Shown here: positions 59,901 to 64,000 of the stretch, piece by piece
Position numbering within the stretch: the stretch's first letter is position 1
How the letters are laid out: the number at the start of each line of letters is the position of its first letter
Assembly (NCBI GenBank): GCA_004194705.1
Contig: SADC01000297.1
Span: forward strand, 1-64,000
DNA from: Ditylenchus dipsaci
Taxonomy: Eukaryota > Nematoda > Chromadorea > Rhabditida > Anguinidae
Length of the DNA: 64,000 nt
Direction of reading: 5' to 3'
Program-made: the position numbers and the translations under genes
The notes under the pieces: generated by a model
Databases searched by the model: none
Seen by the model: only the letters and a program-made list of their open reading frames with translations
What the model was told of the DNA's origin: nothing

Positions 59901-59965
59901 CCTATGGCCAAATGTCCCAAAATCAGCAGGAGGAGTGAAAACACAGCAATTTGGATTCTAAGCAT
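50975..59965 (-). CDS. GILT-like thiol reductase, five exons, four 1-nt frameshifts
   Basis: GILT enzymes reduce protein disulfides in lysosomes or outside the cell. Minus-strand exons: 59718-59965, 56567-56678, 56473-56520, 56190-56349 and 50975-51248, all GT-AG. Signal peptide MLRIQIAVFSLLLLILGHLA; N-terminal Cys-rich part APSLWCSCDKLAKEC; KPIQLTLLYE leads to active site LCPGC; then IELVPYGNAR, signature SITCQHGEEECK, KYESCAIHF, LPFIYCLES, LEKAAKKCY, LQLQAAERTM, EFVPWLLFNN, ICQWYVGDKRPEACG. Two frameshifts lie in exon 1, one in exon 2 after CPGC and one in exon 4. Each is a one-base loss, and splice phases agree only if those bases are counted; the product would be 281 residues. Either recent pseudogenisation or consensus errors. 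An acceptor TTTAG lies 10 bp before the ATG. Confidence 0.85.
52193..52459. mobile_element. Palindromic MITE
   Basis: Arms pair through CAAAATCTGTTTTCTGGA and its diverged inverse, and perfectly through GTAGCAAAATAACATTTTCT and AGAAAATGTTATTTTGCTAC. Confidence 0.7.
52590..52728. repeat. GGCACAAATTTGAA minisatellite
   Basis: About eight direct copies of a 13-17 bp unit around GGCACAATTTGAA. Confidence 0.75.
53119..53348. mobile_element. TTAA-type palindrome, GGGCGATTGCCG copy
   Basis: Left AGGGCGATTGCCGTCTACGA and a right end abutting TTAA (53349-53352); the left target reads TGAA. Interior TTTTTCAACTTGGTTTTTAA matches the 24499-24714 element. Confidence 0.6.
53494..53757. mobile_element. 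AAATACGGT-family MITE
   Basis: TACCGTATTTTCTCTATTAA at the left and AATAGAAAAAATATGGTA at the right. The interior is the closest dispersed relative of the array spacer segment 32204-32432 (CGAGATTTTCGGGTACTCAA, GATATAAGGTCCATATGGT). Confidence 0.75.
53855..54318. mobile_element. Foldback element, GAGTTCGAG family, copy 3
   Basis: Left ATGGCTTGTTCACGTTGTCA and right inverse ATGGCTTGTTCACGTTGTTA. Both arms are GAGTTAGAGTTCGAG repeats, and further internal stretches repeat the motif in both orientations. Confidence 0.75.
54319..55016. other. Intron sequence; short orphan frame
   Basis: A forward frame ending near 54494 (RFSLYDYTSDRVKFDHNI, then FDSKPIQELHIIIINANHK) looks protein-like in composition but I do not recognise it. 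The remainder is unremarkable. Confidence 0.3.
55017..55393. mobile_element. MITE with GGCTGAGG repeats and 8-9 bp TSD
   Basis: Element about 55026-55384. Left CGGGTGGTGTCCTTAGCCGG and inverse right CAGGGTGGTATACTTGACGA. Flanks GTTGCTATC and GTTGCGATC form a one-mismatch duplication. The inside is a degenerate array of GGCTGAGG, ACTCAGCC and GCTGACGG motifs, on both strands. Confidence 0.65.
55550..56023 (+). CDS. Unrecognised 157-residue open frame in GILT intron 4
   Basis: The longest uninterrupted frame of the window. Begins MSVLKVFYRVFSTRAKRKKF, has a hydrophobic stretch, a basic middle (SRSRAIKQKEKQSIKS) and an Asn/Phe-rich end (NFDFRTGNQFHSNFIVSNNN). A TTTTATTCAG acceptor-like site lies just upstream of the ATG. 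I recognise no domain. It is on the strand opposite GILT, within its 4.9 kb intron, and may be a transposon gene fragment or a nested gene. Confidence 0.3.
   Translation: MSVLKVFYRVFSTRAKRKKFLIAFSSIFYIGLDLTSAFEPHIELCVAISKLSINSSDIFVVKNQNVKIHQTNSRSRAIKQKEKQSIKSFVFTNFTIKKNLCHPLQLDTKKVKLIPRCPASNFDFRTGNQFHSNFIVSNNNFDHDVIGTEFNEILFYI
56679..57840. other. GILT intron 1, no further feature in this part
   Basis: AT-rich; short frames such as 56929-57144 have no recognisable domain. Confidence 0.4.
57848..58178. repeat. TTTGCACCAAAAAGAA minisatellite
   Basis: About seventeen direct copies of TTTGCACCAAAAAG with 3-10 bp spacers. It ends AAAAAAAAATCCATATCC, the inverse of the start of 16804-16991, which is the same motif arranged as an inverted pair. 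Translated frames (FAPKK repeats) are artefacts. Confidence 0.8.
58179..59315. other. GILT intron 1, MITE fragments only
   Basis: 58448-58495 carries GCCAACGTATGTTAGGAG, a fragment of the GTATGTTAGGAC MITE. 58918-58985 carries a decayed CTACTCGG-type end (GAGTAGCGTCGAAA). No gene seen. Confidence 0.45.
59314..59503. mobile_element. Pogo-type MITE with TA duplication
   Basis: Element 59316-59501 flanked by TA. Both ends are CAGTCAACTCCCGATTTAGT in inverse. The motif ATTTAGTGTACAC is repeated at least six times inside, so the arms are again tandem. In GILT intron 1. Confidence 0.85.
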
Positions 59966-59975
59966 TTCGAGTGTT

Positions 59976-59977
59976 CT
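59976..59977 (-). promoter_or_regulatory. Trans-splice (or 5'UTR) acceptor of GILT
   Basis: Minus strand TTTTGTATTTAG ends 10 bases before the GILT ATG, comparable to the RPS23 acceptor. Confidence 0.5.
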
Positions 59978-60306
59978 AAATACAAAATAATTTATATTTC
60001 TAAAGCAATAAACCGATAGATATATTGACTGTTGTTGTGAATGCTGCTTTTGGTTGATAAAAACAGTAATAGTAAACAGAAATATGATATGATTTGGCTG
60101 GCCAGTCAAAAATACTGGTCTTTGAACTGTACACAGATAGGCGGCTTTTGGTGTTGGACTAAGTAATTAAACAATGTTTTGCTTGTGTTGCTTTACTTGT
60201 TGATGGACAGTCGGCAAAGATAAAGTGCATTTTCGGTGATGTCTTAAGAATTTCAATCAGAGTTGCATGTCTTTAATTAATTTTTTGACAAATTCTTTGG
60301 ACAAAT

Positions 60307-61007
60307 TAGGTTGTTCACAAAGTTCTTAGTCTCCATATAACTCACTTTTTCACCAACAATACATAGCAAATAGAATACTTATGACTAATAATATTTTTCA
60401 TGTTTACCATCTTCACCATCATCAGATTTGAGAATTGAGAAAACAATTTTTTTTTCAAAAAATTTTGAATTCCTGCCAAATTTTTAAATTCAAGTTTTAC
60501 TATTTGATTTAAAGAACCATTGCCGTTGATGACAATGGCAATTTCGAGTTTTTGAATTTGCGGCGGACAGCCGGGGATGCGGAAAATGTTTTCGCGAAAT
60601 ATTTTTCTATTTACATCTAAAATTTGATTTCCATGTATTAGGTGAGGTGAATCAACAGTTATCTATAATATGTTATAGCTCGATGGGAGTCGGCAAAGTC
60701 GTCTGATCTGGCGCTGTCAAGCAACCAACGTTAGGCCCGAATAATTAATTTTAAACCAAATTTTAATTGCAAACCAAAATAATTCGAAATATATTTTCGA
60801 AAAAAGAGCTCTCCCCTGCGAATTCGAAAATTCGAATTCAAAGTTTTCGAAGTGCAATGAAAACCAACTTTTTTTCTCAAATCTCAAGTCTGATGATGGC
60901 AAACACAGTAAACATGAACAAATATTATTAGACTTAAATATCAAATTTGCAATGTAGTTGGTGAAAAAGTGAGTTATAGTGGGCTTCAAACTTCGTGAAC
61001 AACCCAA
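60307..61007. mobile_element. Long-TIR element with a 5S fragment inside
   Basis: TAGGTTGTTCACAAAGTTCT at the left pairs with the right GTGAACAACCCA end; arms of about 150 bp include AACTCACTTTTTCACCAAC and its inverse, and CATCATCAGA and its inverse. The interior has a TTAA-type palindrome start (60513, AGAACCATTGCCGTTGATGA) and a degenerate 5S piece. Confidence 0.7.
60685..60742 (+). pseudogene. Degenerate 5S rRNA fragment
   Basis: GTCTGATCTGGCGCTGTCAA then GCAACCAACGTTAGGCCCGA match 5S nt about 37-72 with substitutions and a small insertion. It is the same portion of 5S as at 24304-24362. Confidence 0.6.
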
Positions 61008-61846
61008 TAGTTACTATGGTTTCAAAAGAAAAATTCATCGGTGCGAGAGAGAGAAGCTTCAAAGGCTGTATTCTGTACTATGGTCAAAAATTCTAAATCC
61101 TGGATCTGGATCGATCGACCATTATGGAAGAGGTGACCATTATGGACGATAATAACATTCTAGAAATAAAATACTGAAACTTTATTGGAAGGTCACCTAA
61201 TAACAAGTGAACCGTCCATTGCGGAGCAGGTGATGATGAAAACCAACTCGTCTTAAACCCCAACTCGTCTAGACCCAACTCATCTTAATTTTATTACCTA
61301 TTTAACCTTTTTCAAATATTTTTATCAACAACTTGACAGAGATCTTTATTTTGGATTGGAAGTTTCATATATTAAAGAGATATTGAACATTTTTCGAAAT
61401 AAAAAGATTCTCATAGGTAGTCGGTAGTCTGGTGGTCCCCCGCTTATTTAACTTTTTTCTAATCTTTGATCTTCTGTTTGTCATGACAATTGATAGAGGT
61501 TTCACGGTCAAATTTGGAAAGTAAAAAAATAATTTGATCAGTTTTATGCAAAGAAAAAAAGCATTGTGAACACCCGAGAGTATTTGGTTGCGAAAATTAG
61601 CTTAAAATTCTTCGGTAGCTTTAAAATTTGAAAATTTTCTGTTAAAAGTTTGATTATAGAACTCAAATAAAGTTTTTTTAGTTTTTAGGTATTTAAATAT
61701 ATCTAAATATACCGATGAGAGGGTGGCTCAGGCTCACTTCGTGGTCAATGCAAGAAATTTTACCGACAACGGATATTTGGGCCTATTCCACAATAAACAG
61801 GGTTTTTTCGCCTTGGTCCCCTGTGTTGTTTTTTATTGTAATTTTT
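61008..61846. other. Intergenic; solo TCGCCTTGGTCCCC motif
   Basis: No gene recognised. GCCTTGGTCCCCTGTGTTG near 61810 belongs to the recurrent motif. Confidence 0.4.
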
Positions 61847-61849
61847 TAG

Positions 61850-61962
61850 GATAGAACTTAGGCAAGGGTGGGCCAGCGTATGTTAGGACGAACTCAAACA
61901 AGAGTCAAATATATGTTTGAGTCCGTCCTAACATACGCTGGCCTACCCTGTCCTAAGCCTGA
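61850..61962. mobile_element. Short GTATGTTAGGAC hairpin MITE, intact copy
   Basis: AGCGTATGTTAGGACGAACT with CAAAC on the left pairs with GTTTGAGTCCGTCCTAACAT and ACGCT on the right over about 45 bp, with a 15-bp loop. Broken or partial copies at 15083-15450, 17005-17060 and 58448-58495. Confidence 0.8.
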
Positions 61963-62445
61963 AAGTTCCCGAAACAACAATAGCGATGATAAAGGCAAAA
62001 CAACAAGGCAAAAGGGCCAAAAAAATGTGATTGGGCTCGGACCGGCCTGAGCCCAGAATATTTTCGCTCGGCCGGGCCGACAAAAGCATGGCTCATGTAC
62101 ATTCCTGGTGCGTAGAATTTTAGGGGCAAAGTGTGTAGCAGGAATGTCGAATGAACGTCAAACTTTGTAATTATTGATCTTGGTTGTTGCTAAGTTGAAT
62201 AATAATGAGTTTTCATAAAAGTTATTTTTCCATTTTTTCTGAAAATTTACATAATCTTAAAACGACCATGAGAAACTCAAGGTCTGCTTTTGGTGTCAAT
62301 CTTTTATTTGGTGCTTTTCTGTTGCTTTTAGTGTCAAATGAATCCCCATTTTCTTTTTTTTTCAAGTAAAAAAATATCTCATGAAAACACTGCGAATTGA
62401 GAAAGTTATAGCTAAAGCAAATACCGTATTTCTCCTGATAACTCC

Positions 62446-62644
62446 CGGGTCTAAGGATTCATAATCGTGCTCTTGGCATTGTGTTTTTGACCCACTTTTT
62501 GAAGACTGCTCTCAGGCAAATTAGTACCGATTAAGTATTTTGTCTCAGTGGCTATAAAATAAGTGCTAAGTTGCCCGACAGCAGTCTTCAAAAAGTGGGT
62601 CAAAAACACAATGCCAAGAACACGATTTTGAATACTTAGACCCG
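62446..62644. mobile_element. Palindromic MITE
   Basis: CGGGTCTAAGGATTCATAAT at the left pairs with TTTTGAATACTTAGACCCG at the right, and GGCATTGTGTTTTTGACCCA pairs exactly with TGGGTCAAAAACACAATGCC further in. Confidence 0.75.
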
Positions 62645-62668
62645 ATAGTTATTAAAAGAAATGGGGTG

Positions 62669-63199
62669 CAGGCCGTTTCGTTGCCACGATTTTCGTCGCC
62701 CACAATTTTTGTCGCCCACAATTTTTGTCGCCCACAATTTTCGTCGCCACAATTTTCGTCGCCCACAATTTTCGTCGCCACAATTTTCGTCGCCCACAAT
62801 TTTCGTCGCCACAATTTTCGTCGCCACAATTTTCGTCGCCCACAATTTTCGTCGCCACAATTTTCGTCGCCGGCATATTTTTGCCTTGAGTTAAAGTGCT
62901 CTATCCTAAATCGGCTTGCTTTTGTCACTGCGCGTAGAATTGACCTACTCTAGCTCGACTTCTGGCTCCACTCGCACACTATTTTTTGCGCGTAAGAAAG
63001 CTAAAGCTGCCGAGAATATGCCGGCGACGAAAATTGTGGGTGACGAAAATTGTGGCGACGAAAACTGTGGCGACGAAAATATACCGGTGACGTAAATATG
63101 CCGGCGACGTAAATATGCCGGCGACGAAAATTGTGGGTGACGAAAATTGTGGGTGACGAAAATTGTGGCGACGAAAATTGTGGGCGACGAAACGGCCTG
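62669..63199. mobile_element. Foldback element, GTCGCCCACAATTTTC arms
   Basis: CAGGCCGTTTCGTTGCCACG at the left and inverse CAGGCCGTTTCGTCGCCCAC at the right. The left arm has about twelve direct copies of GTCGCCCACAATTTTC or GTCGCCACAATTTTC; the right arm has about ten in inverse orientation. The unique core is about 130 bp. Open frames across it are repeat artefacts. Confidence 0.85.
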
Positions 63200-63203
63200 G
63201 ATC

Positions 63204-63439
63204 CTCTATTTTATCTCCCACCCTTTAATAAACGCCCATACTTAAGGACCTATATCTCAGTTTAAAACAATTATTTTGCAAATCCGTTTCTTGCGCTTTC
63301 TTAGTTACCACGAGTTTACCTCATTCCAATTTTTTAAATTTTGGTTGAGCACCCAAAAATCTCAAAATCGCAATTTTTTCCGATTTTTTAAGGGTTGAAA
63401 AATAAACGCTCATAAGCGATCAAAAGAGTGAATACGGTA
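63204..63439. mobile_element. AAATACGGT-family MITE, diverged copy
   Basis: Starts near TTTATCTCCCACCCTTTAAT, ends GAGTGAATACGGTAT. The interior GAGCACCCAAAAATCTCAAA is the inverse of the family block. Confidence 0.55.
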
Positions 63440-63885
63440 TGGCAGTCACAGCACTCGACCGACCCTGTAGTACTTCCACCCTAATTTAACAGGTTTTCTT
63501 GTATGTTAGGATGGGTTTCGAAAAAAAACTTTATGTTTTTCAGTTAGGGCCAGTTCAGGAAGAGCCAGTTGGACCTATGTAGTGCACTTCTGATAATGGT
63601 GAAGAATGCCCAGCTGCTGTCATCTCACAGATCACATGCAGCTGCCAGCCTTATATTTTTAAAAATATAAATTTTTGCTTCTTTTCGGCTAAGCCAGGGC
63701 ACTACGTTTAAAATGAATCCGAATTCAGGTGCGCAATGCGCATGTAGAATCGTGTTCACAATGACATTTCAAAGTGCCAAAAAAAACTTAAAACCGTTGA
63801 TTTAACTGTTATGTTTCTGTCTTTGTTAAGTTTTGCCTCAAGCCGTTTGAATTTAGCTCTAATCTAGGCTTTTAAAAGCTTTGAT
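63440..63885. other. Intergenic, nothing recognised
   Basis: No supportable feature. Confidence 0.4.
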
Positions 63886-64000
63886 TAGTGTTGGAGTGCG
63901 GTGCGGCTAAACCGCGGTTAAAACCGCAAAACCGCACCGCAAATTTTTTAAAAACCGCACCGCAAAACTGCCCGCACTCATCTCAAAAAACCGCGGTTTA
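63886..64000. repeat. AACCGCACCGC repeat-armed element, cut by window end
   Basis: From TGTTGGAGTGCGGTGCGG the sequence is a dense mix of AAACCGCGGTT and AAAACCGCACCGC motifs up to the last base. It resembles the arm of another foldback or hAT-like element. Confidence 0.5.

Noticed and set aside
62566..63221. CRISPR-like appearance of regularly spaced GTCGCCCACAATTTTC units
   Set aside because: The genome is eukaryotic, the units are contiguous or nearly so without unique spacers, and the two blocks are inverted arms of one foldback element.

Overview
The window reads as nuclear DNA of a nematode. Three things show this. First, a tandem array carries 5S rRNA genes next to oppositely oriented spliced-leader (SL) RNA genes whose leader begins GGTTTAATTACCC, the nematode SL1 signature. 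Second, a complete 143-residue ribosomal protein S23 gene is split into five exons, with a splice acceptor four bases before its ATG. Third, there is a chemoreceptor gene of the nematode Srt type and a nematode-like GILT thiol reductase gene. Coding density is very low and most of the 64 kb is non-autonomous transposable elements and minisatellites. The leader differs from canonical SL1 at two positions; I do not name a species.

Layout. 1-11.9 kb: a hAT-like element with GC-rich ends holding a small two-exon BED-finger-like gene (1459-2424), an unprocessed pseudogene of RPS23 exon 3 (3243-3362), a mariner relic with a transposase C-terminus (4138-4844), a broken ULP1/C48 peptidase (6500-6946), long palindromes, and poly-C/poly-G MITEs of the 'CTACTCGG' family. 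11.9-15.6 kb: RPS23 on the minus strand, with palindromic elements in its introns. 16-23 kb: palindromes, a 1.7 kb ATCGATCC-rich satellite-like region and a relic of the 5S-SL spacer. 23.1-25.2 kb: four exons of a Srt-type GPCR, its third intron packed with TTAA-flanked palindromes, one containing a 59-bp piece of 5S rRNA. 26.5-28.2 kb: a mariner element with only the transposase DNA-binding domain, and a hAT palindrome with a perfect 8-bp target duplication.

28.7-50.5 kb: the 5S-SL array. Twelve units of about 1.56 kb (three of them about 1.79 kb) each carry a 119-nt 5S gene (+) and a 95-nt SL RNA gene (-), divergently transcribed 145 bp apart. A thirteenth unit is cut off after about 125 bp. 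The left end is interrupted by a 2.16 kb element with repeat-built arms and a 9-bp target duplication. The last three full units share a 220-229 bp hairpin insertion with an 8-bp target duplication. The first two units have a one-base variant leader.

50.9-60 kb: a GILT-like thiol reductase gene on the minus strand, five exons over 9 kb, with signal peptide, CxxC site, CQHGEEEC signature, correct splice sites, a polyadenylation signal and four one-base frameshifts. Its introns hold several foldback elements. 60-64 kb: a long-TIR element with a second 5S fragment, further palindromes and GTCGCCCACAATTTTC-armed elements.

How the parts connect: the SL RNA genes supply the leader for trans-splicing, and the RPS23 and GILT genes both have acceptor sites just upstream of their ATG, as expected for trans-spliced messages. 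The most unusual layer is the repeat content: many foldback elements whose inverted arms are built of short tandem repeats, and TTAA-bounded palindromes that carry pieces of RNA-polymerase-III genes.
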